Assembly (NCBI GenBank): GCA_947168045.1
Contig: CAMVKN010000007.1
Location: 1-64,000, forward strand
Reading direction: 5' to 3'
Origin: an uncultured Prevotellaceae bacterium
GTDB taxonomy: Bacteria; Bacteroidota; Bacteroidia; Bacteroidales; Bacteroidaceae
DNA length: 64,000 nucleotides
How positions within the stretch are numbered: position 1 is the stretch's first letter; each line of letters starts with the position of its first letter. The notes beneath the pieces were generated by a model. It had not been told where the DNA came from. It did no database searches and was given only the letters and a program-made list of their open reading frames with translations. This document shows, in pieces, positions 15,469 to 24,334 of the stretch. The position numbers and the translations under genes are program-made.

Positions 15469-17034
15469 CTACATTGGTATGTTTCCATGTTTCTTGGCAG
15501 GCAGGGCGTCACGCTTGGTGGCAAGCTGAGCCAGACCGCGGCAGATGCGGAAGCGGGTGTTGCGTGGTTCGATGACATCGTCGATGTAGCCGTACTTGGC
15601 AGCCTGATAGGGGTTGGCGAAGAGCTCGTTGTACTCGTCCTCCTTCTCGGCGATGAATGCCTTCACGTCCTCGCCGGCCTCCTTCTTGGCCTTGGCTTCC
15701 TTTGCATAGAGCACGGCAGCGGCACCGCTGGCACCCATCACGGCAATCTCAGCTGAGGGCCATGCGTAGTTCAGGTCGGTGTGCAGCTGCTTTGAGCCCA
15801 TCACGATGTGTGAGCCGCCATACGACTTGCGCAGGGTGACGGTAATCTTGGGCACTGTAGCCTCACCGTAGGCATAGAGCAGCTGGGCGCCGTGCAGGAT
15901 GACGGCATTGTACTCCTGGCCAGTACCGGGCAGGAAGCCTGGCACGTCGACGAGGCTGACGATGGGGATGTTGAAGGCATCGCAGAAGCGCACGAAGCGG
16001 GCTCCCTTGCGCGAGGCGTTCACGTCAAGCACGCCAGCGTAGCATGAGGGCTGGTTGGCCACGATGCCCACGCTCTGACCGTTGAAGCGGGCGAAGCCCA
16101 CGATGATGTTCTTGGCAAACTTGGGCTGCACCTCAAAGAACTCGCCATTGTCCACCACGGCGCCGATGACCTTGTACATGTCGTAGGCCTCGTTGGGGTT
16201 CTCGGGAATAATCTCGTTCAGCGAGTCTTCCATGCGGTTGATGGGGTCGTCGCACTTCTTGCGCGGAGCCACCTCCATGTTGTTCGAGGGGATGTAGCTC
16301 AGCAGTGTCTTCAGCATCTGCAGGCCCTCTTCCTCGGTCTTGGCCGTGAAGTGGGTCACACCACTCTTCGTGGCATGCACGCTGGCACCGCCGAGGTGCT
16401 CCTGGTCGATGTCCTCGCCCGTAACGGTCTTCACCACCTTCGGGCCGGTGAGGAACATGTAGCTCGTGCCCTCCATCATCAGGGTGAAGTCGGTGAGGGC
16501 GGGGCTGTAGACGGCGCCGCCGGCGCAGGGGCCGAAGATGCCGCTAATCTGCGGGATGACGCCTGAGGCCAGGATGTTGCGCTCGAAGATTTCAGCATAG
16601 CCAGCCAGGGCGTTGATGCCCTCCTGGATGCGTGCGCCGCCTGAGTCGTTGATGCCAATGACGGGGGCACCCATCTTCATGGCCATGTCCATGACCTTGC
16701 AAATCTTCTGGCTCATCGTCTCCGAGAGAGAACCTGCATGAACGGTGAAGTCCTGTGCGAAGACGAACACCAGGCGGCCGTCGATGGTGCCGCTACCGGC
16801 CACCACGCCGTCGCCGGGGAACTGCTTCTTCTCCATTCCGAAGTTGTGGCAGCGGTGCTCCTTGAACATGTCATATTCTTCGAACGAGCCTTCGTCGAGC
16901 AGCATGTCGATACGCTCGCGGGCGGTGTACTTTCCGCGCTCATGCTGTTTCTGTATGGCTTTCTCACCGCCGCCCAGACGGGCCTTCTCGCGGTTTTCAA
17001 TCAGTTGCTTGATTTTTTCTAATTGCTTGCTCAT
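15469..17034 (-). CDS. mmdA: Methylmalonyl-CoA decarboxylase alpha / acyl-CoA carboxyltransferase
   Basis: A 521-residue carboxyltransferase of the MmdA/PccB family. It has an N-terminal crotonase-like domain (ERIDMLLDEGSFEEYD; GGARIQEG; GPCAGGAVYSPALTDF, which forms an oxyanion hole) and a C-terminal domain (DVPGFLPGTGQE; ITVTLRKSYGGSHIVM). Length is typical. It transfers the carboxyl group between methylmalonyl-CoA and biotin. The epimerase upstream and the biotin carrier downstream place it in the succinate-propionate pathway. No membrane beta subunit (Na+ pump) is in the window, so the sodium-pumping part must be elsewhere or absent. The start is at MSKQLEKIKQ. Confidence 0.9.
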   Translation of the reverse strand: MSKQLEKIKQLIENREKARLGGGEKAIQKQHERGKYTARERIDMLLDEGSFEEYDMFKEHRCHNFGMEKKQFPGDGVVAGSGTIDGRLVFVFAQDFTVHAGSLSETMSQKICKVMDMAMKMGAPVIGINDSGGARIQEGINALAGYAEIFERNILASGVIPQISGIFGPCAGGAVYSPALTDFTLMMEGTSYMFLTGPKVVKTVTGEDIDQEHLGGASVHATKSGVTHFTAKTEEEGLQMLKTLLSYIPSNNMEVAPRKKCDDPINRMEDSLNEIIPENPNEAYDMYKVIGAVVDNGEFFEVQPKFAKNIIVGFARFNGQSVGIVANQPSCYAGVLDVNASRKGARFVRFCDAFNIPIVSLVDVPGFLPGTGQEYNAVILHGAQLLYAYGEATVPKITVTLRKSYGGSHIVMGSKQLHTDLNYAWPSAEIAVMGASGAAAVLYAKEAKAKKEAGEDVKAFIAEKEDEYNELFANPYQAAKYGYIDDVIEPRNTRFRICRGLAQLATKRDALPAKKHGNIPM

Positions 17035-17040
17035 AATTTT

Positions 17041-17201
17041 AAGCACACCCAAGCCCTCACAGGGAGGGATGTTTAGTTACTCTTAAACGCTTAGGTGCTC
17101 CATTTGTTATTAGTTATACAATATTTTTTTGTTGATACCCCAACCAAGTTATGCATCCATACATCCCTCCCTTTGGGAGGGCTTGGGTGGGCTCTTGTCT
17201 C
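17041..17201. repeat. Two palindromic CCCTCC-GGGAGGG units between mce and mmdA
   Basis: Around 17046-17080 and 17155-17192 lie two units, in opposite orientation, of the family found as a tandem array at 55.6 kb. Each pairs AAGCCCTC-type and GGGAGGG-type arms followed by ATGTTT or ATGTAT. The second begins 10 bp after the mce stop codon. Confidence 0.75.
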
Positions 17202-17612
17202 TTACTCAGGGTGTTCGCAGAGCTCGGTCAGCACGCCGGCGGTTGACTTCGGGTGCAGGAAGGCGATGTTCAGTCCCTCTGCGCCCTTGCGGGGAGCCTG
17301 GTCGATGAGGCGTACGCCCTTCTCGCTGACTTCATCCAGTGCATTGGCTACGCCGTCCTCAATGCAGAATGCCACGTGGTGCACGCCCTTGTTGCCCTTG
17401 TCAATCCACTTCTGGATGGTGCTCTCAGGCGACGTGGGCTCCAGCAACTCCAGCTTCACCTCGCCGCAGCGCAGGAAAGCGGTCTTCACTTTCTGGTCCT
17501 CAACGATTTCGGTTGCATAACACTCCAATCCCAGCACGTCCGTGAAGAACGGCAGGCTCTCTTCAATGCTCTGGACGGCAATGCCCAGATGCTCAATGTG
17601 CGAAATTTTCAT
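17202..17612 (-). CDS. mce: Methylmalonyl-CoA epimerase
   Basis: A 136-residue VOC-fold protein with the two beta-alpha-beta-beta-beta modules of the epimerase family. Likely metal ligands are His8 (KISHIEHLGIAV), His78/79 (GVHHVAF) and Glu130 (VLTELCE). It interconverts (R)- and (S)-methylmalonyl-CoA, linking the mutase to MmdA downstream. It is first in the decarboxylase set; a 167-bp gap with palindromic repeats separates it from mmdA. Length is normal. Confidence 0.93.
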   Translation of the reverse strand: MKISHIEHLGIAVQSIEESLPFFTDVLGLECYATEIVEDQKVKTAFLRCGEVKLELLEPTSPESTIQKWIDKGNKGVHHVAFCIEDGVANALDEVSEKGVRLIDQAPRKGAEGLNIAFLHPKSTAGVLTELCEHPE

Positions 17613-17644
17613 AATGTGTTTAAAGTTTAAGCTAAAATTGGGTG

Positions 17645-17652
17645 CAAAGATA
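17645..17652 (-). promoter_or_regulatory. -7 box of mce promoter
   Basis: TATCTTTG on the minus strand, 33 bp before the mce ATG. No clear -33 element. The rest of 17613-17932, apart from this box and the promoter at 17877-17908, shows no supported gene. Confidence 0.5.
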
Positions 17653-17876
17653 CAAAAGATAAATGAATTAGCGTTCTTTTTTGGCTTAATTATTTATAAA
17701 AAGAGGACACAGTGACCTTCCGCGGCCTAATCCTCCACACATTTCACCTCATACGTAGCAAGGATTCCTTTCTGTTTTTCGCTTGTTTGCAGGCTGTTCC
17801 CAGTCCTCAACGCAGATTGTTCAATGGCTTGATAGGCAGTCATATTGTACGGCAAGAGCAAAAAAATTATTTTTTT

Positions 17877-17908
17877 CTTGGCGGATTGCAAAACTTTATG
17901 TATTTTTG
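17877..17908 (+). promoter_or_regulatory. Promoter of the TPR/SpoIIE phosphatase gene
   Basis: CTTG (17877-17880), 20 bp, TATTTTTG (17901-17908). It lies 24 bp before the ATG at 17933, and so downstream of the longer open frame's start. Confidence 0.7.
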
Positions 17909-17932
17909 CCGCGGAAATCTGCCGATAAGAAA

Positions 17933-20020
17933 ATGAGAGACAGTTTGACACTACTGAAAAGCATGGTGTGGGTGGTTGTTGCCATCCTCTTTGGCTCTTG
18001 CGGCTCCGACGTGGCTGTGAGCAACAAGCGGGAGAGCCATGCTGACAGCGTCATCTTTGAGGCTGGTTCCCAGGAGGATTACAAACGCATGATTGTCTTG
18101 GCCGACAGCTTTGAGCAGTTGGGTGACATCTCGTCCCTGACCGCCAACCGTTGGCGTGGGTCGGCCACCTATCGTCTGGGACAGTACCGCACGGCAGAGT
18201 TCTACTTCAAGAAGGCGCTGGAGTGTGAGGTGTTGACAGAACAGGACCAGATAAGCTATAACAAGTCAGCACGTAGACTTTCTGAGCTGCTGCTCATCAA
18301 GGGCGACTTTGAAGGCTCGCTGGAGGTGGCCATGCCCGCTGTGGCAAAGATGAAGGAGACTGGCATCGGTTCTGACATAGACTATGCCATCCTGCTCAAC
18401 AACATCGGCTGTTGCGAACTGAACCTGGGGCGCGTCCACGAGGCCAGCGTTAGCTTCTACCAGGCACGCGAGCACTACCGTAACCGGTGGCAGAACGACA
18501 CCGTGGGCCGCGGGGTGCAGGAGGCTGTCCTGGGTACTGTCTACACCAGCCAGGCTTATATCAACACGCGTCGCTTTGAGGATGCGCTCTACTGGATTGA
18601 CCGCACTGAGATGCTGCTTGACCGCTATCGCAATTTGGAAAGTGACATCCGCAAGGACTATATCGACGAGTATCAGGGACAGATAGAAATCATGCGCGCT
18701 GTGGCCAATCTGGGCATCGACAGCACGGAGCGTGCCGCCAATGCCTACCATGCTTTCCTTGAAACCAACTATGCCAAGACCAGCATGGGGCGCATCAACG
18801 CCAATGACTATCTGGTGCGTGCCGGGCGCTACGCTGAGGCGCTGGCCAACTACCGTTACCTGGACCAGATGCTGCGCGAGCGCGACATAGAGCTGACGCT
18901 GGACAACATCCAGCTTTACCTTATGCCCAAGCTTAGGGCCAATGCTGCCGCAGGGACCGTCGACTCCGTCAGGGCTATGGCCATACAGCTGTGCGACGCC
19001 CTTGACAGCGCCATCGTGAAGAACAAGATGGACGATGCCGCCGAGCTGGCCACCATCTATAACACATCGCAGAAGGAGGCTAAGATTACCCAGCAACAGG
19101 CAGACATGGACCGCCAGAGGTGGGTGAGCAGTATGGTGGCCATGGCGATAATACTGGTGTCATTCCTCGTGTTCATCATCCTGCGTCATAGGGCGGCCAA
19201 GCGTCTTGCGCAAGCCCACAAACGCCTGGAGGAAGCCCACGCTCAGCTGCAGTCGGCATACGACCAGTTAGAGGAGACGACAGCCGTGAAGGAGCGTATT
19301 GAGAGTGAGCTGCGCATTGCACGTGACATACAGATGTCAATGGTGCCGGGCATCTTTCCCATTCGCGATGACCTTGACATCTATGCCGCGATGATACCTG
19401 CGAAGGAGGTAGGTGGCGACCTCTATGGCTATTTGTTGATGCAGGACAAGCTATACTTCTGTGTTGGCGACGTATCGGGAAAGGGTGTGCCGGCTTCGCT
19501 CTTCATGGCACAGGCCACCCGACTGTTCCGCACACTGGCTACACAGAACATGATGCCGGCCGAGATAGCCACGCACATGAATGCCGAGCTGTCGGCCGAT
19601 AATGAGGCAGGCATGTTCGTCACCATGTTCATAGGACTCATCAATCTGAAAAATGGACGGCTCGACTTCTGTAACTGTGGGCATAATCCCCCGGTGCTGG
19701 GCAATAGCGACGGCAGCGGTGCCTTCTTGCAGATGGAAGCCAATGCCCCCATTGGGCTTTGGCCCGATTTGGAGTATGTGGGCGAGAGTGTCGAGAATGT
19801 GAAGGGTCGTCCGTTCTTTGCCTATACTGATGGTCTGAACGAGGCTGAGAACCTGCAGCAGGAGCAGTTTGGTGACGACAGACTGCTGCAGATTCTAAGC
19901 AACCAACGCTTCAGCAGTGCGCGCGAAGTGGTGGAGACACTGAAGGCTGAGGTGAAGAAACATCGTAACGGGGCAGAACCTAACGATGACCTGACCATGC
20001 TCTGCCTGAAAGTGAGGTAG
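17933..20020 (+). CDS. TPR-containing SpoIIE-type PP2C phosphatase
   Basis: A 695-residue signalling protein. It has a lipobox-like N-terminus (LFGSC, Cys23) and a periplasmic TPR-like helical domain (about 45-390: TYRLGQYRTAEFYFKKALE, YLVRAGRYAEALANYRYL). A membrane helix follows (about 399-417, MVAMAIILVSFLVFIIL), then a coiled coil (about 420-470) and a SpoIIE/RsbU phosphatase domain (about 475-695) with GGDLYG, VGDVSGKGVPA and the C-terminal PNDDLTMLCL. In related systems the phosphatase dephosphorylates an anti-anti-sigma factor. No partner gene is adjacent. The start is fixed by the promoter. Confidence 0.9.
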   Translation: MRDSLTLLKSMVWVVVAILFGSCGSDVAVSNKRESHADSVIFEAGSQEDYKRMIVLADSFEQLGDISSLTANRWRGSATYRLGQYRTAEFYFKKALECEVLTEQDQISYNKSARRLSELLLIKGDFEGSLEVAMPAVAKMKETGIGSDIDYAILLNNIGCCELNLGRVHEASVSFYQAREHYRNRWQNDTVGRGVQEAVLGTVYTSQAYINTRRFEDALYWIDRTEMLLDRYRNLESDIRKDYIDEYQGQIEIMRAVANLGIDSTERAANAYHAFLETNYAKTSMGRINANDYLVRAGRYAEALANYRYLDQMLRERDIELTLDNIQLYLMPKLRANAAAGTVDSVRAMAIQLCDALDSAIVKNKMDDAAELATIYNTSQKEAKITQQQADMDRQRWVSSMVAMAIILVSFLVFIILRHRAAKRLAQAHKRLEEAHAQLQSAYDQLEETTAVKERIESELRIARDIQMSMVPGIFPIRDDLDIYAAMIPAKEVGGDLYGYLLMQDKLYFCVGDVSGKGVPASLFMAQATRLFRTLATQNMMPAEIATHMNAELSADNEAGMFVTMFIGLINLKNGRLDFCNCGHNPPVLGNSDGSGAFLQMEANAPIGLWPDLEYVGESVENVKGRPFFAYTDGLNEAENLQQEQFGDDRLLQILSNQRFSSAREVVETLKAEVKKHRNGAEPNDDLTMLCLKVR

Positions 20021-20035
20021 GAAGGAAAAAATACT

Positions 20036-20947
20036 ATGAAACTGATAAGCTGGAATGTGAACGGCCTGCGCGCCTGTCAGGGCAAGGCGGCGATTAAGCG
20101 AGAGGAGAGCAAAGCTTGCTTTGACACTCCCGAGCGTGAGCCGGCTCGACTAGGGGTCAAGGCGGCGATTAAGCGAGAGGAGAGTCAAGCTTGTTTGGAC
20201 TCTCCCGAGTGTGAGTCGGCTCGACCGGAGGTTAGCGGCTTCAGTGAGGTGTTCCGTGAACTGGATGCCGACTTCTTCTGCCTGCAGGAGACAAAGATGC
20301 AGCCCGGGCAGTTGGACATTGCCTTTGACGGCTACGAGGTGTATTGGAACTCGGCTGAGAAGAAGGGCTACAGCGGCACGGCCATCTTTACGCGCCACAA
20401 GCCCATCGCTGTAACATACGGTATTGGAATTGACGAGCACGACCACGAGGGACGTGTCATCACGATGGAGATGGAGCAGTTCTACCTGGTGTGCTGCTAC
20501 ACCCCGAACTCACAGGACGGCTTGAAGCGCTTGGACTACAGAATGACATGGGAGCGCGACTTCCGCAACTATCTGTTGCAGCTCGACCAGAAGAAGCCCG
20601 TCATCCTGTGTGGCGACCTGAATGTGGCGCATGAAGAGATTGACATCAAGAATCCCAAGACCAATCGCCACAACGCCGGCTTCACTGACGAGGAGCGCCA
20701 GCAGTTTACCACCCTGTTGGCCAGCGGCTTCACTGATACGTTCCGTTGGAAGTATCCCGACCAGGTGACCTATTCGTGGTGGAGCTATCGTTTCCAGGCC
20801 CGTCAGAAGAACGCCGGCTGGCGCATCGACTACTTCGTTGTCAGCGACCGCCTGCGTCCCCTTGTCACCGATGCCAAGATTCATACCGCTATCTTCGGCT
20901 CCGACCATTGTCCCGTGGAGCTGGACCTGGAGTGGGATGAGAGGTGA
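20036..20947 (+). CDS. xthA: Exodeoxyribonuclease III with a 50-residue in-frame repeat insertion
   Basis: A 303-residue AP endonuclease/exonuclease of the ExoIII family, which acts in base-excision repair. Conserved blocks are MKLISWNVNGLRAC, FFCLQETKMQPGQ (metal-binding Glu), GYSGTAIFTR, ILCGDLNVAH and IFGSDHCPVELDLE. The family is about 250-255 long. Here two tandem 25-residue repeats (codons 17-66, KAAIKREES and following) lie between the first strand and GFSEVFRELDADFF. Removing one 50-residue span gives 253 residues. The insertion sits in the loop before the first helix, far from the catalytic residues in sequence, so activity may be kept. The stop codon lies in a 7-bp array. It follows the phosphatase gene by 15 bp. 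Confidence 0.9.
   Translation: MKLISWNVNGLRACQGKAAIKREESKACFDTPEREPARLGVKAAIKREESQACLDSPECESARPEVSGFSEVFRELDADFFCLQETKMQPGQLDIAFDGYEVYWNSAEKKGYSGTAIFTRHKPIAVTYGIGIDEHDHEGRVITMEMEQFYLVCCYTPNSQDGLKRLDYRMTWERDFRNYLLQLDQKKPVILCGDLNVAHEEIDIKNPKTNRHNAGFTDEERQQFTTLLASGFTDTFRWKYPDQVTYSWWSYRFQARQKNAGWRIDYFVVSDRLRPLVTDAKIHTAIFGSDHCPVELDLEWDER
20084..20233. repeat. 75-bp tandem duplication inside xthA
   Basis: Copies at 20084-20158 and 20159-20233 are about 85% identical and keep the frame. Both begin AAGGCGGCGATTAAGCGAGA. Each contains a short palindrome near the middle (AAAGCTTGCTTT in copy 1) and one near the end (GAGCCGGCTC in copy 1). Confidence 0.92.
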
Positions 20948-20968
20948 GAGATGAGAGGTGAGAGGTGT
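20938..20968. repeat. 7-bp array (GAGAGGT) at the xthA stop codon
   Basis: About four heptamers. The TGA stop of xthA is part of the first unit (GAGAGGTGAGAG). It fills the gap to the convergent glycosyltransferase gene. Confidence 0.85.
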
Positions 20969-20972
20969 GAGG

Positions 20973-22157
20973 TCACACCACTTTCTCCCAAAACTGGCGG
21001 GCGTAGTTGTCCTTGTCAAACGCTGCTGAACGGTTCAAGGCTGCCTGTGACATCTCTTTGCGCTTCTCAGGGTGCTCGTAGAGGTCGAGGATGGCTGTAG
21101 CAAGGTGCTTCACCACATCGTCCCTGTCCACTATCGTTGCCACTCCCTCGCAAATCTCTGGTATGCCCCCACTGCGTGTGGTGATGAGCGGCAGACCAGC
21201 CGCCATGGCTTCCAGGACGGTGAGGCCGAAAGGCTCGTCCCACATTGACGGCAGCACGGCCACATCGGCAGCCTTCAGGTAGGACGGCACATCCTTGTAG
21301 TCGATGAATCCCGTGAAGACAATGCGTCCCCCGAGTCCTTCTGCCTCTTGTTTCAGCTGCATGACAAACGGGGTGGGCGATTGCCCCTTGCCGTATGCGT
21401 TGGCACCAATGATGAGCAGCTTCAGCCGTGTCAGGTGGCGCAGTCGGCTGATGGCCTGTATGAGTTGCAGGATGCCTTTCTCTTCTATCAGGCGGCCACT
21501 GAACACCAGCACGAAGTCATCGTCAGCCAGTCCCAAGGTCTGGCGCCTGACGGGTGTGGCTTCCTGAAAGGCCCTCACGTCGATGGCGTTGTGCACGGTG
21601 ACACATTTCTCCTTCTCCTGGCACAGGCTTCTCACTCTTTCGGTGATGAAGTCGCTGACGCTGATGACGCGCTGAAACGTGTGGCAAATCTCTTCTGCGC
21701 GGTAGGCACCAGGGTAGAGAAAGTCGTTGTGCAGATGGAGCACGCAGGGCACGGCACAGTGGCGGCTGAGCGTCAGGGCATAGCCAGGGCGGTTCTCCAC
21801 CACAATCAGGTCGTAGCGCTCCTTGTTGATTTGCCTCAGTGCCTCATGCAGGTAGTATTCTATGCTGTCGTGGTAGTAGCCTTTGCGGTGCAGCAGCCTG
21901 CCCGCGGCCTTCCACAGCTTCGCCTTGAGGCTGTTGCCATGGATGAACACATACTGGGTCGAAGTCTTTCCTGCGAGGGCGCCGGCAGGGCTGCTCGATA
22001 CGCTGGGATGCCAGATGCTGTAGACCGTGATGTCGTGCAGTCGGTGTCGCTCGTTGTAGTCCAAGTAGATGTCAACGAGATTCTCCACCGCTCCGCCCTG
22101 TACGGCAGGCACAGGCAGTACGCCCGATGTCAGGATGGCTATCTTCATGCGTGTCAT
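20973..22157 (-). CDS. Glycosyltransferase family 4
   Basis: A 394-residue GT-B enzyme. The N-terminal Rossmann domain has KIAILTSGVLPVPAVQGGAVE. The C-terminal donor-binding domain has FSGRLIEEKGILQLIQA and the E-x7-E motif EPFGLTVLEAMAAGLP. It is the last gene of the minus-strand polysaccharide set. The ATG at 22146-22148 (MKIAILTSG) is an equally good start and matches the usual family N-terminus. Sugar specificity cannot be read. Confidence 0.9.
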   Translation of the reverse strand: MTRMKIAILTSGVLPVPAVQGGAVENLVDIYLDYNERHRLHDITVYSIWHPSVSSSPAGALAGKTSTQYVFIHGNSLKAKLWKAAGRLLHRKGYYHDSIEYYLHEALRQINKERYDLIVVENRPGYALTLSRHCAVPCVLHLHNDFLYPGAYRAEEICHTFQRVISVSDFITERVRSLCQEKEKCVTVHNAIDVRAFQEATPVRRQTLGLADDDFVLVFSGRLIEEKGILQLIQAISRLRHLTRLKLLIIGANAYGKGQSPTPFVMQLKQEAEGLGGRIVFTGFIDYKDVPSYLKAADVAVLPSMWDEPFGLTVLEAMAAGLPLITTRSGGIPEICEGVATIVDRDDVVKHLATAILDLYEHPEKRKEMSQAALNRSAAFDKDNYARQFWEKVV

Positions 22158-22182
22158 TCAGTTATTGCCAGGTGGACCTACT

Positions 22183-23142
22183 CTATGCGTGGAAGTGGCT
22201 GGTAACTTTCCTCGTCAGTTCCGTGAGCCGATGGAACCAGCACCATTTCAGCTTTCTGAAATCAGTGGCATAGACGAATTTCCCCTTATAGCTGACGACG
22301 TGCAGTTGGTGTCCTCCGTCTTCTGTCTGACTGCTTGTAGCATGGAACACGTCTTCAAGCATGACTTCCTCAGCGTATCTTTCCGGCGTGAGTTCTTTTA
22401 TACGAAGCAATGACACGTTGGCCCCGTAGGAATGTTCACAGTCCTGTGCCACACGCAGCAGACCATCGTTGGTTCGCAGAAGGCTGCCACCGCAGCGCCC
22501 GAAACGATTGCCGATGCATACGGGCGATTGCGGATGAGGCTGGAGGGGATGGCGCAGCAGGTCGTCAGTGCAATAGAGTTCCAAATGGTATTCCCATTTG
22601 TAAAACACCGACGTGAAGAGATACCAAATGCCGTCTTTCAGGAACACATGGCTGTCGCTGTAGTTGAAGAATATGTTGTCCTTGCGCTCCTGTCTAAGCA
22701 GGGTCTTGACAAAGGTGAACGACGTCAAATGGTCGTCAGCCTTGTAAAGCCTTATTTCATTGCACGCTTCCGACTCAGGAATCATATAAACGCCATCGTC
22801 CATGCTGAACACGAAAGGGAAGGACAGATGCCACGGCTCAGCCAATACGGTTATGGGCTGGCTCCAGCTGGTCAGGTCTTGGGTCTTGACCATCTGGAGG
22901 ATGCCCTTGCCTCCGTTTCTCATGGATTCATAGAACAGGTACAGGGTGTCATCCTTGACGAACAGGAATGGGTCAGCCTGAATCATCAGTGACTGAGGCA
23001 GGAGTGGGTTCCCTATTTCCTTGCGATATATTTCCTTCTTCTTGCCGATGTCTCTGAACTCCAGCTTGTTGTCCTCAAAGATGGCTATCCCGAAGTGCTC
23101 GTCTTTTTGAAACAATGACTTGAGGTTTGTTGATATGGACAT
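22183..23142 (-). CDS. GINT1 N-terminal-like / GH43-like propeller protein
   Basis: A 319-residue protein of beta-propeller type. It contains IQADPFLFVKDDTLYLFYES, HLSFPFVFSMDDGVYMIPES, YSDSHVFLKDGIWYLFT and a late CGGSLLRTNDGLLRVAQDC. This pattern is that of the N-terminal domain of glucosamine inositolphosphorylceramide transferase-like proteins, found in many bacterial polysaccharide clusters and related in fold to GH43. No signal peptide, so it acts in the cytoplasm, perhaps as a sugar transferase or accessory. It lies between the GT4 and ATP-grasp genes in the same direction. Confidence 0.75.
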   Translation of the reverse strand: MSISTNLKSLFQKDEHFGIAIFEDNKLEFRDIGKKKEIYRKEIGNPLLPQSLMIQADPFLFVKDDTLYLFYESMRNGGKGILQMVKTQDLTSWSQPITVLAEPWHLSFPFVFSMDDGVYMIPESEACNEIRLYKADDHLTSFTFVKTLLRQERKDNIFFNYSDSHVFLKDGIWYLFTSVFYKWEYHLELYCTDDLLRHPLQPHPQSPVCIGNRFGRCGGSLLRTNDGLLRVAQDCEHSYGANVSLLRIKELTPERYAEEVMLEDVFHATSSQTEDGGHQLHVVSYKGKFVYATDFRKLKWCWFHRLTELTRKVTSHFHA

Positions 23143-23173
23143 AATGTTGCCAATTAGTGTTTCCGGTATATGC

Positions 23174-24334
23174 TTAGTATCTCTTTTTGGTAAAGGGCTT
23201 CGTCAGCTTGTACATCGCCTTGCTCCACAAGGTGTAATAGAGCGGGCGCTTGTCTTTCTTGTCGTAGAACATGTAGCAGTCGCTGTTCTTGGCTTCCCTA
23301 ATCCATTGTCTCAGGGATATCCTCTTTCCCATGACAGCGAACTTGAAGTCCTCCAGTTCATACATCAGGTTGAACGGGCGTTTTTGGGTGAAGTGGACTT
23401 CTTCTCTTGGAATCCTCCCCTCTAACACTGCTTTCGCATAGATATACGGGATGTTGGCACCGAAGAGTGTAAAAGCATAGTTGGGCTGGCCTATCCTGAA
23501 GTTGGTCTCTAAGAAGAATTGCCTTCCGCTCTTGTCAATGATGATGTCTATGTCAAAGATGCCTGTATATCCCACTTCCTTGATGTACCGCTTGATGATT
23601 TCCTCCATCTCTTTGTTCTCGAATGGCTCGATGAAGCGGTAGGTCCCGTATGTGTCGCTGGGCATCCTGTAGTTCTTCGTCTGGCAGAACAGGGCAACTT
23701 CCTCGCCGCCGCGAATACTGATTCCCTCAATGGGGGTCTCATCACATTTGTCCACATATTCCTGGAGCATCAGCTCGCTGGCGTCTATTTTGTTGAATAC
23801 GGCCTGTAGGTCTTTCTCGTCCCTGCATACTGCTGCCTGTCCCTTCCACCAAAAGCTCAGCGAATCGACGGCTTTCGTAAAGATGGGGTACTGTAGGGTC
23901 TTGGGCATTTCCCCCACCTTCACCACCTCCGTCTTGGGAATGGCAAAGCCGCAGCGGGCAGCCAGCTTCAGCTGCTCATTCTTGCTTAAAAAGATGTTCA
24001 GGCGTCCCTGGGCGCCTGCATTCCAGAAGTGGAATTTGTCTTTCAGCTCATCGTACTTGCTGTCCAGCAGTGCCATGATGTCATCACGGTCGGTATAGAT
24101 AAAAGGCTTGTTGGGCTCATGGCCGAATTTCTCTACTATCAGTGCAAGACCCGACGCAATGTCCGTTACGTCATATCTTTCCCCAATATACTTACATTTG
24201 TCTATTCTGTAGAGGTTCTTGTAGACCAGTACGGCTGTAGGCTTGATGCCCATGATGCCCAGGCTCCTTATCTGACCAAGTGTATTGCTGGAGTAGGTAC
24301 CGAAAACGATGAAACGATGATTAGTTATATTCAT
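23174..24334 (-). CDS. ATP-grasp family ligase
   Basis: A 386-residue protein with an ATP-grasp fold. It has an N-terminal Rossmann-like domain (FIVFGTYSSNTLGQIRSLG), a central domain with the ATP-lysine region (YPIFTKAVDSLSFWWKG and LMLQEYVD) and a C-terminal Mg-binding part (GIFDIDIIIDKSGRQFFLETNFR). Members couple ATP hydrolysis to joining a carboxylate and an amine or thiol. In a polysaccharide locus it may add an amino acid to a sugar acid; that role is inferred. Its start overlaps the stop of the upstream GT2 gene by 4 bp. Confidence 0.82.
   Translation of the reverse strand: MNITNHRFIVFGTYSSNTLGQIRSLGIMGIKPTAVLVYKNLYRIDKCKYIGERYDVTDIASGLALIVEKFGHEPNKPFIYTDRDDIMALLDSKYDELKDKFHFWNAGAQGRLNIFLSKNEQLKLAARCGFAIPKTEVVKVGEMPKTLQYPIFTKAVDSLSFWWKGQAAVCRDEKDLQAVFNKIDASELMLQEYVDKCDETPIEGISIRGGEEVALFCQTKNYRMPSDTYGTYRFIEPFENKEMEEIIKRYIKEVGYTGIFDIDIIIDKSGRQFFLETNFRIGQPNYAFTLFGANIPYIYAKAVLEGRIPREEVHFTQKRPFNLMYELEDFKFAVMGKRISLRQWIREAKNSDCYMFYDKKDKRPLYYTLWSKAMYKLTKPFTKKRY

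Noticed and set aside
17727..17951. 74-codon minus-strand frame upstream of the phosphatase gene
   Set aside because: It overlaps the phosphatase promoter and start, has no recognisable domain and no promoter. It might be a gene remnant, but nothing supports it.
20084..20233. Frameshift or assembly duplication in xthA
   Set aside because: The frame is continuous on both sides and the two copies differ at many positions, so a simple assembly duplication is unlikely.
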